Assembly: GCA_037190665.1 (NCBI GenBank)
Contig: JBBCJT010000120.1
Coordinates: 1-31,944 of the forward strand
Source: JBBCJT01 sp037190665
Lineage (GTDB): Bacteria; Pseudomonadota; Alphaproteobacteria; Acetobacterales; Acetobacteraceae
Direction: 5' to 3'
DNA length: 31,944 nt
Made by a program: the position numbers and the translations under genes. Numbering within the stretch: position 1 is the first letter of the stretch; each line of letters begins with the position of its first letter. The notes under the pieces are model-generated. The model was not told the origin of the DNA and made no database searches. It worked only from the letters and a program-made list of their open reading frames with translations. Below, one piece after another: positions 1 through 6,952 of this stretch.

Positions 1-1
1 G

Positions 2-1282
2 CTGACCGCCGTGGACGCGGCGGTGATGGTGCTGGACGCGGCCAAGGGCATCGAGACCCAGACCCGCAAGCTGTTCGAGGTCTGCCGCCTGCGCGACATC
101 CCGATCATCACCTTCATCAACAAGATGGACCGCGACGGGCGTGATCCGTTCGAGCTGATCGACGAGATCGAGAAGACGCTCGCGCTCGACGCCACGCCCG
201 CCGCCTGGCCGGTGGGGGCGGGGGCGACGTTCCGCGGCACCTACGACCTGCTCGACCCCGCGCTGCTGCTGATGACGGAGGGGACGCGGGTGAAGCTCGA
301 CGGGCTGGAGGATCCGCGTATCGACGAGCTGGTGCCGGCGGACACCGCCGAGGCGCTGCGCGAGGGTGCGCTGCTGGCGGAGGCCGGGTTCAAGCCGCTC
401 GACACGGCTTCATTCCTCGAAGGCCACATGACGCCGGTCTATTTCGGCTCGGCGCTGCGCGATTTCGGCGTGGCGCATCTGCTCGACGGTCTCGCCCGTT
501 TCGCCCCGCCGCCGCGCCCGCGCGCGGCCGATGCGCGGATGGTGAACCCGGAGGAGGAGCGGCTGTCCGGCTTCGTGTTCAAGGTTCAGGCGAACATGGA
601 CCCGAACCACCGCGACCGCGTCGCCTTCCTGCGGCTCTGCGCCGGGCGGCTGCAGAAGGGCATGCGGCTGAAGCAGGTGCGCACGGGCAAGCAGATCCCG
701 GTCAACGCGCCGCTGTTCTTCTTCGCCCAGGACCGGCAGGTGGCGGAGGAGGCGTGGCCCGGCGACGTGGTCGGCATCGCCAATCACGGCCTGCTGCGCA
801 TCGGCGACACGCTGACGGAGGGCGAGTCGCTGAACTTCCGCGGCGTGCCGAGCTTCGCGCCCGAGATCCTCCGCCGTGCGCGGCTGGAGGACCCGATGCT
901 GGCGAAGAAGCTGCGCACCGCGCTCGACCAGCTCGCGGACGAGGGCGTGGTGCAGGTGCTGCGCCCGCTCGACGGGTCCGCGCCGGTGATCGGCGTGATC
1001 GGCCAGTTGCAGCTCGACGTGCTGGCGAGCCGGCTGCGCGTGGAATACGGCGTGCCGGTGACGTGGGAGGTCGCGCCCTGGGACACGGTGCGCTGGATCG
1101 CGACCGAGGATCGCACGGCGCTGGAGCAGTGGCGCGCGCGCAACCGCGCGGACACGGCCGAGGACCACGACGGCGCGACGGTGGCACTGTTCGCGTCCGA
1201 CTGGCGGCGGCGGCGGGCGGAGGAGGAATGGCCCGCGCTCCGCTTCGCGGCGGTGCGGGAGCAGGATGCGGTGGCGGCCTAG
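2..1282 (+). CDS. prfC: Peptide chain release factor 3, 5'-truncated
   Basis: GTPase that recycles RF1/RF2 from the ribosome after peptide release. The reading frame is open from the first bases of the window, so the true start and about 100 residues, including the P-loop and switch regions, lie upstream. What remains begins just after the G3 region (LTAVDAAVMVLDAAKGIE), keeps the G4 motif in FINKMDRD, and continues through the RF3-type domain II (residues around GFVFKVQANMDPNHRDRVAF) and domain III (GVIGQLQLDVLASRLRVEYG). The wording MEVCRLRD/FEVCRLRD and NKMDRD distinguishes RF3 from EF-G. An internal GTG at 11 is not a real start. No gene on the same strand follows closely; the next three genes are on the other strand. 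Confidence 0.95.
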   Translation: MTAVDAAVMVLDAAKGIETQTRKLFEVCRLRDIPIITFINKMDRDGRDPFELIDEIEKTLALDATPAAWPVGAGATFRGTYDLLDPALLLMTEGTRVKLDGLEDPRIDELVPADTAEALREGALLAEAGFKPLDTASFLEGHMTPVYFGSALRDFGVAHLLDGLARFAPPPRPRAADARMVNPEEERLSGFVFKVQANMDPNHRDRVAFLRLCAGRLQKGMRLKQVRTGKQIPVNAPLFFFAQDRQVAEEAWPGDVVGIANHGLLRIGDTLTEGESLNFRGVPSFAPEILRRARLEDPMLAKKLRTALDQLADEGVVQVLRPLDGSAPVIGVIGQLQLDVLASRLRVEYGVPVTWEVAPWDTVRWIATEDRTALEQWRARNRADTAEDHDGATVALFASDWRRRRAEEEWPALRFAAVREQDAVAA

Positions 1283-1339
1283 GGTTTTTCGATCAGCCAG
1301 CACCGGGCCGGTGCCGACTCCGCGTAAGCGGAAAACGCC

Positions 1340-1657
1340 CTAGCCGCCGCGCATCTTCGCGAAGACCTGCCGGTCGCGGTTCTCCTGCATGAGCATCGAC
1401 AGGCTCGGGATCGCCTCAAGCCCCAGCCCCTGTGGCAGGCCGCCATCAGGATCCGCGGTGATGGCGGCATAGGCGCCGCCGCAGACGCGCTCCCACTTGC
1501 CGGCCGGCTTCTTCGCTTCCACCGCGACGACCGTCCCCTTGAAGACCATCCGCACGATGGCTTCCTTCGGCGCGTTGGGCTTGGTCAGGCTGGGGGCGCC
1601 GGCGATCATCTGCCAGCCATTGGCGAGCGCCCAGCGGGTGAGGTCGTCGCGGTCCAT
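1340..1657 (-). CDS. Small hypothetical protein (105 aa)
   Basis: I do not recognise a named family. The 105-residue product has no signal peptide or membrane segment. It opens with a short helix (MDRDDLTRWALANGWQ), then a basic strand-rich middle (RMVFKGTVVAVEAKKPAGKW) and an acidic/hydrophobic helix near the C-terminus (LGLEAIPSLSMLMQENRDR). The ATG is preceded by AGGAG with 8 nt spacing, which supports this start. It lies on the minus strand downstream of rpmB, separated by a strong terminator, so it is probably its own transcription unit. Codon use matches its neighbours, with strong GC3. Function unknown; confidence is for the ORF being a gene. Confidence 0.7.
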   Translation of the reverse strand: MDRDDLTRWALANGWQMIAGAPSLTKPNAPKEAIVRMVFKGTVVAVEAKKPAGKWERVCGGAYAAITADPDGGLPQGLGLEAIPSLSMLMQENRDRQVFAKMRGG

Positions 1658-1720
1658 CGGCAGGGCTCCTGTTCCGGTGGTGGCCTATCGGCTTTCGCCG
1701 GCACTGGCCAGCGGACGGGA

Positions 1721-1758
1721 AAACGAAAAAGCGCCCGCGGACCATGTCCGGGGCGCTT
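1721..1758 (-). terminator. Rho-independent terminator of rpmB
   Basis: Read on the minus strand, a GC stem (AAGCGCCC + CGGAC, loop ATG, GTCCG + GGGCGCTT with one bulged base) is followed directly by a T-rich run (TTTTTCGTTTTC). It begins about 30 nt past the rpmB stop codon and precedes the next minus-strand gene. This is a textbook intrinsic terminator and the clearest one in the window. Confidence 0.85.
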
Positions 1759-1788
1759 GATCGCCTCAGCCCGGCCGGGATGTCCGGT

Positions 1789-2082
1789 TCAGGCTGCCTT
1801 CTTCGCCTGCGCGCGCTGGATGCGGCGCTTCAGCAGCTTCGCCTCGTCCGCCAGATCGCGGTCCGGCGTGGCGAGCAGGAAGGAGTCGATCCCGCCATTC
1901 TTCTCCACCGTGCGGATCGCACGGGTAGACAGGCGCAGCCGCACCGGCGCGCCGAGGATGTCGGACAGCATCGACGTCTCCTGCAGGTTCGGCAGGAAAC
2001 GGCGGCGGGTCTTGTTGTTGGCGTGGCTGACGTTGTTGCCGGACAGCACACCCTTGCCCGTGATCTCGCAGCGGCGGGACAT
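1789..2082 (-). CDS. rpmB: 50S ribosomal protein L28
   Basis: Component of the large ribosomal subunit. The 97-residue product starts MSRRCEITGKGV and continues GNNVSHANNKTRRRFLPNL, the hallmark L28 N-terminus, and ends in the basic RRIQRAQAKKAA. A longer frame would add MFFSEGST, but the ATG at 2082 is preceded by GAGGG at a proper distance and gives the usual length for the alphaproteobacterial family, so I chose it. Only one Cys is present, so this is a zinc-free L28 form. A terminator follows and a candidate promoter lies about 70 nt upstream, so it appears monocistronic. Confidence 0.96.
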   Translation of the reverse strand: MSRRCEITGKGVLSGNNVSHANNKTRRRFLPNLQETSMLSDILGAPVRLRLSTRAIRTVEKNGGIDSFLLATPDRDLADEAKLLKRRIQRAQAKKAA

Positions 2083-2151
2083 GGTCGAACCCTCAGAAAA
2101 AAACATGCTCGCACAGCGGACCGGCCGCGCGAGCGGTGACTTCGGAGGGCG

Positions 2152-2180
2152 CGTATGGCGGATCGCCCGCCCCCGGTCAA
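2152..2180 (-). promoter_or_regulatory. Candidate sigma70-type promoter for rpmB
   Basis: On the minus strand TTGACC (2175-2180) is followed by a 17-nt spacer and CATACG (2152-2157). The -35 box matches 5 of 6 consensus bases; the -10 is weaker (3 of 6). The predicted transcription start lies about 60 nt upstream of the rpmB start codon. No experimental support. Confidence 0.4.
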
Positions 2181-2199
2181 GCGCGCGGGCGGCCCGGGA

Positions 2200-2733
2200 T
2201 CAGCGCCGGCCGCCCAGCAGCCCGCCCAGGATCGCGCCGAGATCGGGAACCTCCGGCTGGCCCGCCTGCGGGGCGGCGGCCGGCGGTACCTGGCCCTGCG
2301 GCGTCATCCGGTCCACCACATGCGGCAGCGCTTGGCTCAGGATCGCGAGCAGCGATTGCGGGTCCGTCCCCGCCTGCCGCGCCCATTGCTCGATCTGGCC
2401 GGGCGGGAAGACGCTGGCCAGTTCGTCCGGGGCGACCGGCTCGTTCTCGCCGCCGGAGACCCACGAGTCGGCCTTGTTGCCCAGCCCCGCCTGCTGGAAC
2501 TGCTGCAGCAGGTCCGACAACCCGCCCATCCCGCCGGCCTGCGGCGCGGCCCGGGGCGTTGGCGCCGCACCCGCGCCCGGTCCCATGCCGCCCGCGCCCG
2601 CACCGCCGCCCAGCATCTGGGCGAGGATCACCGCCAGCGGGTTGTCGCCGGGGCCGCTGCCTGCGCTCCGCGCGCCGCCGCCCAGCATATTCTGCAAGGC
2701 TGCCCCGGCCAGCTTGCCGAAGATGTCGCTCAT
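2200..2733 (-). CDS. YidB family (DUF937) protein
   Basis: A 177-residue, Gly/Ala/Pro-rich soluble protein. The N-terminus MSDIFGKLAGAALQNMLGGG, the central GLSDLLQQFQQAGLGNKADSWV and the following segment in which an FPPGQIEQWARQAG helix precedes a LLAILSQALPHVVDRMTPQG helix match the YidB/DUF937 pattern, in which a helix with GLG.KADSW(V/I) is diagnostic. The glycine-rich linkers (around residues 17-65) are low complexity. Its molecular role is not established; E. coli YidB is also uncharacterised. It is divergent from the alcohol dehydrogenase gene, with 77 bp between the starts. Confidence 0.85.
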   Translation of the reverse strand: MSDIFGKLAGAALQNMLGGGARSAGSGPGDNPLAVILAQMLGGGAGAGGMGPGAGAAPTPRAAPQAGGMGGLSDLLQQFQQAGLGNKADSWVSGGENEPVAPDELASVFPPGQIEQWARQAGTDPQSLLAILSQALPHVVDRMTPQGQVPPAAAPQAGQPEVPDLGAILGGLLGGRR

Positions 2734-2748
2734 TCCCGTGCTCCCTCC

Positions 2749-2777
2749 TTGACCCGCATCGCATACCGGGCTGGCAT
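2749..2777 (+). promoter_or_regulatory. Weak candidate promoter for the alcohol dehydrogenase
   Basis: TTGACC at 2749-2754 is followed after 17 nt by TGGCAT (2772-2777). The -35 match is good, the -10 poor (3 of 6). It sits in the divergent spacer upstream of the ATG at 2811. Confidence 0.25.
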
Positions 2778-2810
2778 GCCGAGCATCTAAGCACGAAACG
2801 GAGGAATGCG

Positions 2811-3875
2811 ATGCGGGCCTGGGCCGTCGTCGAGAATGGCAAGCCGCTGCAGGAACTGGAGCTGCCCACCCCCGAGCCGAAGGGCACGGAGGTGCTGCTG
2901 GAAGTCACCCACGCCGGCGTCTGCCACTCGGACATCCATATCTGGGAAGGCGCGTACGACCTCGGCTCCCGCGGCACGATGTCCCTCAAGGATCGCGGCG
3001 TGACGCTGCCGCTCGCGATGGGGCACGAGATCGTCGGCCGTGTCGTCGCCTGGGGGCCCGATGCGAAGGGCGTCGCCAAGGGCGACAAGCGGATCGCCTT
3101 CCCCTGGCTCGGCTGCGGCAAGTGCGAACGCTGCCTCGCCGAGGAAGACAACATGTGCACGGTCACCCCGCGCAGCCTCGGCGTGTACCAGAACGGCGGC
3201 TACGCGACGCATGTGCTGGTGCCGCATCCGCGCCATCTGGTGGCCTATGACGGGCTCGATCCCTCGGTAGCGGCCACCTATGCCTGCTCCGGCATCACCG
3301 TCTATTCGGCGATCAACAAGGTGATGCCGCTGCCGCCCGATGCTCCGATCGTGCTGATCGGCGCGGGCGGGCTGGGGCTGAACGCGATCGCCATCCTGCG
3401 CGCCCTGGGCCACCGCAACATCGTCGTCGTCGATGTGTCGGAGGCGAAGCGTCAGGGCGCGCTGAAGGCCGGCGCGGCCAAGGTTGTGGACGGCGCGGGC
3501 GAGGGGCTGCCGGCCCGGATCACGGAGGCCTGCGGCGGCCCGGCGATGGCGATCGTCGATCTCGTCAACGGCAGTGCCACCGCGCGCGGCGCCTTCGATG
3601 CGCTCGGCAAGGGCGGCAAGCTGATCCAGGTCGGCCTGTTCGGCGGCGAGCTCGCGCTGCCTCTGCCGATCATGGCCACGCGCGCGCTGACGGTGCGCGG
3701 CAGCTACGTCGGCAACCCGAAGGAACTGCGGGAACTGGTGAAGCTTGCCCAGACCAAGGGCGTGGACAAGCTGCCGATCGAGACCATGCCGCAGCCCAAG
3801 GCCAACGAGGCGCTGATGCGCCTGCGCGACGGCAATGTGGCGGGGCGCATTGTGCTGCTGGCCGAAGCCGCCTGA
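2811..3875 (+). CDS. Zinc-dependent alcohol dehydrogenase (MDR family)
   Basis: Cytosolic NAD(P)-dependent oxidation of an alcohol; substrate not readable from sequence. The 354-residue product has the complete medium-chain dehydrogenase set: catalytic zinc ligands C38 (AGVCHSD), H72/E73 (GHEIVG) and C159 (YACSG), the structural zinc lobe C102, C105, C108, C116, and the Rossmann motif GAGGLG at about 184-189. An Asp about 20 residues later (VVVDVSEAKRQ, D208) argues for NAD over NADP. The ATG at 2811 is preceded by GGAGG with suitable spacing; the frame is open far upstream but that part has no coding character. It stands alone on the plus strand and ends in a strong hairpin shared with the convergent cupin gene. 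Confidence 0.92.
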   Translation: MRAWAVVENGKPLQELELPTPEPKGTEVLLEVTHAGVCHSDIHIWEGAYDLGSRGTMSLKDRGVTLPLAMGHEIVGRVVAWGPDAKGVAKGDKRIAFPWLGCGKCERCLAEEDNMCTVTPRSLGVYQNGGYATHVLVPHPRHLVAYDGLDPSVAATYACSGITVYSAINKVMPLPPDAPIVLIGAGGLGLNAIAILRALGHRNIVVVDVSEAKRQGALKAGAAKVVDGAGEGLPARITEACGGPAMAIVDLVNGSATARGAFDALGKGGKLIQVGLFGGELALPLPIMATRALTVRGSYVGNPKELRELVKLAQTKGVDKLPIETMPQPKANEALMRLRDGNVAGRIVLLAEAA

Positions 3876-3881
3876 CAGGCC

Positions 3882-3906
3882 CGGCGCGGGGCACCGCCCC
3901 GCGCCG
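3882..3906. terminator. Hairpin between convergent genes
   Basis: A perfect 11-bp GC stem (CGGCGCGGGGC / GCCCCGCGCCG) with a 3-nt loop lies 6 nt past the alcohol dehydrogenase stop and 12 nt before the cupin stop on the other strand. There is no T-run, so it may be a bidirectional pause or RNA-stability hairpin rather than a strict intrinsic terminator. Confidence 0.5.
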
Positions 3907-3918
3907 ATGCCCGCGGCT

Positions 3919-4272
3919 CTAGGAAACGATCACGTAGATCTTCCGCACCGTCTCGATGGTGCGCCAGGTGCCGGTGAAGCCCGGCTTCATGACGAAGCTG
4001 TCGCCGGCGCGGTAGGTGACGGGCGGCTTGCCGTCCTCGGTGAGTTCCACCACACCCTGCAGGATGTGGCAGAACTCGAAGCTCTCGCCCTTCATCGAGC
4101 GGGTCACGCCCGGCGTTGCTTCCCACACGCCGCTGTCCACGCTCCCGTTGCGGGATTCGTCCAGCGCCCACGTCTTGAAGGACGGGTCGCCCGAGATCAG
4201 CCGGCCGGGGGCGGCCTTCGATTCCTCCGGCGTGCCGAGATTGTCGAGATCGAAGGTCTTGAGCAGGGCCAT
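3919..4272 (-). CDS. Cupin domain protein (Cupin_3 / DUF861-like)
   Basis: A 117-residue single-domain cupin. The core runs from about residue 48 (SGVWEATPGVTRSM) through FEFCHILQGVVELTEDGKPP to RAGDSFVMKPGFTGTWRTIE, which is the arrangement in small EutQ/ureidoglycine-type cupins: W-E..PG at the first strand, E-F-C-H-I-L-.-G then G-D-.-F-.-.-.-.-G-F. The usual metal-binding His cluster is reduced to one His (FCHIL), so metal binding is doubtful. The ATG has AGGAG 8 nt upstream. It follows the protease gene on the same strand with a 105-bp gap, so joint transcription is possible. Substrate unknown. Confidence 0.85.
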   Translation of the reverse strand: MALLKTFDLDNLGTPEESKAAPGRLISGDPSFKTWALDESRNGSVDSGVWEATPGVTRSMKGESFEFCHILQGVVELTEDGKPPVTYRAGDSFVMKPGFTGTWRTIETVRKIYVIVS

Positions 4273-4377
4273 CGCGCTATCTCCTGGTCGCGCCGCTTCC
4301 GGGCGGGTTGTGCCGGACCGGACGTCGCCGTCGCCATAGCCGGCCGAACGGGCGGCGCAAAGGGCGCGCCGCTCCGG

Positions 4378-5001
4378 TCAGCCGCCCTTGTTGATCGGCG
4401 GCTTGATGCCGACCACGCCGCAGAAGGTCTCCATCGAGCCGGGGTAGCTGGTCTGCGACCAGTACCAGTCGAACATCGTCTTGAACGCGTCCGGCCCCTG
4501 CACGGCGAGCTGGCCGTAGTTGCTGTCGAACAGGTGGAACCGCCCGTCGCGCCCGTGCCGGACCGCGATAGCGTGCGCGCCGCCGCTGCCACGGATGGAG
4601 ATGCCGTAGCAGCCATAGGCGAGCGAGACGATGGAGCGCACGAAGGCGCCGGTCGCCGCCTTGTCGCGCTTGGCGCGCAATCCGTCCGACGGGGTCATCT
4701 GGAACTCGCCCACGGCGGCCTTCCACCCGTCGCTCCACTGCACGCGCTTGATGGCGTCGGAGAAGTTCTGCGCCTTGCTGGCCTGCCAGGGCGGGTAGTC
4801 GCAGACCTTGCTGCCATCCACAGGGAACGCCTTGCCGTCGTACTGCCAGGCGATCCAGGTGGCGGCGAGGCCGATGCAGTATCCGTCGTACGCGCTGCCC
4901 CACGGGCCGGGCTGGGTCAGCACCGGCGTCTGCGCCTGGTCCATCGCGAACACGAGATAGCCCTTGGTCCTCGCAGCGCGCTGCAGCGCATCCCAGTTCA
5001 T
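4378..5001 (-). CDS. YopT/AvrPphB-like (C58) cysteine protease
   Basis: A 207-residue protein with the order of catalytic residues of the C58 peptidases: Cys42 in YDGYCIGLAATW, His143 in GGAHAIAVRHG and Asp159 in FHLFDSNYG. The His-Asp spacing of 16 equals that of YopT (H258/D274). Members include type III effectors such as YopT and AvrPphB, but also domains of large toxins and many uncharacterised proteins, so an effector role is only one option. No signal peptide or membrane segment is seen. I start it at the ATG at 5001 because AGGGAGG lies 6 nt upstream; a longer frame to 5127 lacks this and would run into the divergent aminotransferase. No type III or VI secretion genes, and no obvious chaperone or immunity gene, lie beside it. 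Confidence 0.72.
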   Translation of the reverse strand: MNWDALQRAARTKGYLVFAMDQAQTPVLTQPGPWGSAYDGYCIGLAATWIAWQYDGKAFPVDGSKVCDYPPWQASKAQNFSDAIKRVQWSDGWKAAVGEFQMTPSDGLRAKRDKAATGAFVRSIVSLAYGCYGISIRGSGGAHAIAVRHGRDGRFHLFDSNYGQLAVQGPDAFKTMFDWYWSQTSYPGSMETFCGVVGIKPPINKGG

Positions 5002-5120
5002 GGCAAGCCTCCCTGTCCCGTGATCAGCGAAGCGGAAATCGCCATAGGACTGCAAGCCTTTGGGGTTGAACATGCCGGCGCGACCGGCAAGCTCGGCCGG
5101 CCAGAGGGAGCAAGTCCAGG

Positions 5121-6296
5121 ATGCCACGCCGCACCGGCCGGATGTTCTTCGCCAATCCCGGCCCGACCAATATCCCCGAATCCGTCAGCCGCGCCCTGGT
5201 CCGGGGCAGCGAGGATTTCAACGATCCCGACTTCGTCGCGCTGGTCCGCAACTGCATCGCCGGGCTGAAGCGGGTGCTGCGCGGGCCGGAGGAGGTGTTC
5301 GTCTACACCGGCTCCGGCCATTCGGCCTGGGAAGCCACGATGGTCAACATGTTCAGCCCCGGCGATGCGGTGCTGATGCTGGAGAGCGGCTTCTTCAGCG
5401 ACAACTGGTCCGCCATGGCGGCCAAGCTGGGGCTGACGGTGGAGATGCTGCCGGCCGATCGCCGCGCCGGCGCCGATCCGGCGGCGGTGGAGGCGGCGCT
5501 GAAGGCCGACACGGCGCACCGCATCAAGGCGGTCTGCGCCGTCCACAACGAGACCTCCACCGGCGTGGCGCTGCCGCTGCCGGCGATCCGCGCCGCCATC
5601 GACTCGGCCAGCCATCCGGCGCTGCTGCTCGCCGACACGATCTCCTCGCTCGGCTCGCTCGACTTCCGCATGGCCGACTGGGGCATCGATGCCGCGGTGG
5701 GCGGCAGCCAGAAGGGGTTGATGCTGCCCACCGGCCTCGGCTTCACCGGCGTGTCGGCCAAGGGCATGGCGGCGCACGGCAAGGCGCGGCTGCCGCGGCA
5801 TTACTTCGACTGGACGGTGATGCTGAACCGCCCGTTCCGCAGCTTCGTCGGCACCGTGCCGACGCAGATGTTCTACGGCATGGCGGAATCGCTTCGGCTG
5901 ATCGAGGAGGAGGGGCTGGGCGAGGTGATCGCCCGCCACCACCGTCTCGGCGAAGCGGTGCGGCGTGCGGTGCGCGTCTGGTCCGGCAACGCAGGCCCGC
6001 AGCTCTACTGCCGCGACCCCGCGCGCCTGTCGGACAGCGTGACCGCCGTGCTGATGCCGGAAGGCCATGACGCCAACGCCGTCCGCCGGACCGCCTTCGA
6101 GATGTCGAACGTCGCGCTTGGCGGCGGGCTGGGGCCGCTCGACGGCAAGGTGTTCCGCATCGGCCATCTCGGCGACCTGAACGAGGCGATGGTGATCGGC
6201 ACGCTGGGCGCGACGGAACTCGCGCTTGCGCGGAACGGTGTGCCCTACGGACGCGGCGGCGTGGATGCGGCGCTGGCGTGGCTGGCGGCGGCGTGA
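5121..6296 (+). CDS. Class V aminotransferase, serine-glyoxylate/alanine-glyoxylate type
   Basis: PLP enzyme likely transferring the amino group from serine or alanine to glyoxylate. The 391-residue protein opens with FFANPGPTNIPESV, typical of the AGT/SGAT family, has the GSGHSAWEA cofactor loop near 64-72, Asp172 (LLADTISSLGS) for the pyridine nitrogen and the Schiff-base Lys198 in GGSQKGLMLPTG. The C-terminal domain includes a long arm ending in GGVDAALAWLAAA. Start at the ATG at 5121, 119 bp from the divergent protease start. With glcF further along the window it could belong to glyoxylate/glycolate metabolism, but they are 23 kb apart so this is only suggestive. Precise donor specificity cannot be assigned by eye. 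Confidence 0.9.
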   Translation: MPRRTGRMFFANPGPTNIPESVSRALVRGSEDFNDPDFVALVRNCIAGLKRVLRGPEEVFVYTGSGHSAWEATMVNMFSPGDAVLMLESGFFSDNWSAMAAKLGLTVEMLPADRRAGADPAAVEAALKADTAHRIKAVCAVHNETSTGVALPLPAIRAAIDSASHPALLLADTISSLGSLDFRMADWGIDAAVGGSQKGLMLPTGLGFTGVSAKGMAAHGKARLPRHYFDWTVMLNRPFRSFVGTVPTQMFYGMAESLRLIEEEGLGEVIARHHRLGEAVRRAVRVWSGNAGPQLYCRDPARLSDSVTAVLMPEGHDANAVRRTAFEMSNVALGGGLGPLDGKVFRIGHLGDLNEAMVIGTLGATELALARNGVPYGRGGVDAALAWLAAA

Positions 6297-6301
6297 TCCC
6301 A

Positions 6302-6346
6302 GCAGGGGCGCTGCCCCTGCACCCCGCAAGGGGCCACCGGCCCCTT
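6302..6346. repeat. Two short GC hairpins (intergenic palindromes)
   Basis: GCAGGGGC-GCT-GCCCCTGC (6302-6320) and AAGGGGCC-ACC-GGCCCCTT (6328-6346) follow the aminotransferase stop. Each is a perfect 8-bp stem with a 3-nt loop. They look like the modular palindromes that are common between genes in Acetobacteraceae genomes. Confidence 0.7.
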
Positions 6347-6382
6347 GACCCGGGATTTCCTCAAGAGGGCCTTCGGCCAAAT

Positions 6383-6442
6383 CGGTTAGGCAGACCCCCA
6401 CCCCCACAACAATGGTTGTGGGGGTGGGGGTCTGCCTAACCG
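6383..6442. repeat. Perfect 28-bp inverted repeat, 4-nt loop
   Basis: Left arm 6383-6410, loop AATG 6411-6414, right arm 6415-6442; every base pairs. The arms carry a polypurine/polypyrimidine core (CCCCCACCCCC / GGGGGTGGGGG). It sits between the convergent aminotransferase and OsmC genes, where it could stop transcription from both sides, although no T-run follows. Sequence outside the arms is loosely similar in inverted orientation on both sides, suggesting two related elements facing each other. Confidence 0.9.
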
Positions 6443-6475
6443 CCCTGCTCAAGCTTTCCTGAAGGTATCGCGGGT

Positions 6476-6541
6476 GCAGGGGGCCGTGCCCCCTGCCGGG
6501 TGGAGGGCAGAGCCCTCCCGGGGCGCGGGGCAGCGCCCCGC
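6476..6541. repeat. Three GC hairpins downstream of OsmC gene
   Basis: GCAGGGGGC-CGT-GCCCCCTGC (6476-6496), then GGAGGGC-AGA-GCCCTCC, then CGGGGCGC-GGGGCA-GCGCCCCG occupy the space up to the OsmC stop codon. Together with 6302-6346 they flank the 28-bp inverted repeat, so nearly the whole 248-bp spacer is palindromic and carries no gene. Confidence 0.7.
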
Positions 6542-6544
6542 CTC

Positions 6545-6952
6545 TTACGTCGCCTCGCTGGTCGCGACCGGCACGCCGCGCGTGAGCGTGCGGTGGACGG
6601 GGCAGGCATTGGCGATCTCGATCAGCCGTGTCCGCTGCGCCGCATCCAGCGTGCCGGTCAGCGTGACGCGGCGTTCGATGCGTTCGTCCGGCGTGGCGGT
6701 GCCCGTCAGCGTCAGCGCGACGGAGACATCGTCGAGCGCCCAGCTCTTGCGCGCCGCGTACATGCGCAGCGTGATCGCGGTGCAGGCGCCGAGCGCCATC
6801 AGCAGCAGCTCATGCGGCGAGGGGCCGGCATCGTCGCCGCCGAGCGAGGCCGGCTCGTCCGCCGTCAGCACATGCCGCCCGTCATCGAGGCGCTGGCCGA
6901 AGCGGCCCGCCCCGCTGCCGGAAACGGTGACGTGCAAGGCTTCTCCGCTCAT
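6545..6952 (-). CDS. OsmC family peroxiredoxin-like protein
   Basis: Thiol-dependent reduction of organic hydroperoxides is the known activity of OsmC/Ohr proteins. The 135-residue product has the family core GPSPHELLLMALGACTAITL with the peroxidatic Cys, and the resolving Cys in IANACPVHRTL. The N-terminus carries the DEP.SLGGDDAGPSPHE lead-in typical of the OsmC/YhfA branch rather than Ohr. The ATG at 6952 overlaps the stop of the M20 peptidase gene by 4 nt (ATGA), which fixes the start and indicates translational coupling; a longer frame to 6997 would overlap needlessly. Third gene of the minus-strand operon 9548-6545. Confidence 0.92.
   Translation of the reverse strand: MSGEALHVTVSGSGAGRFGQRLDDGRHVLTADEPASLGGDDAGPSPHELLLMALGACTAITLRMYAARKSWALDDVSVALTLTGTATPDERIERRVTLTGTLDAAQRTRLIEIANACPVHRTLTRGVPVATSEAT

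Noticed and set aside
1290..1345. Terminator after prfC
   Set aside because: GCACCGG-G-CCGGTGC can fold, but its loop is too short and no T-run follows on either strand.
1340..1657. Small unknown gene as a HicA-like toxin
   Set aside because: The N-terminal helix with NGWQ is faintly similar, but the conserved Gly-Ser-His of HicA is missing and there is no HicB-like partner.
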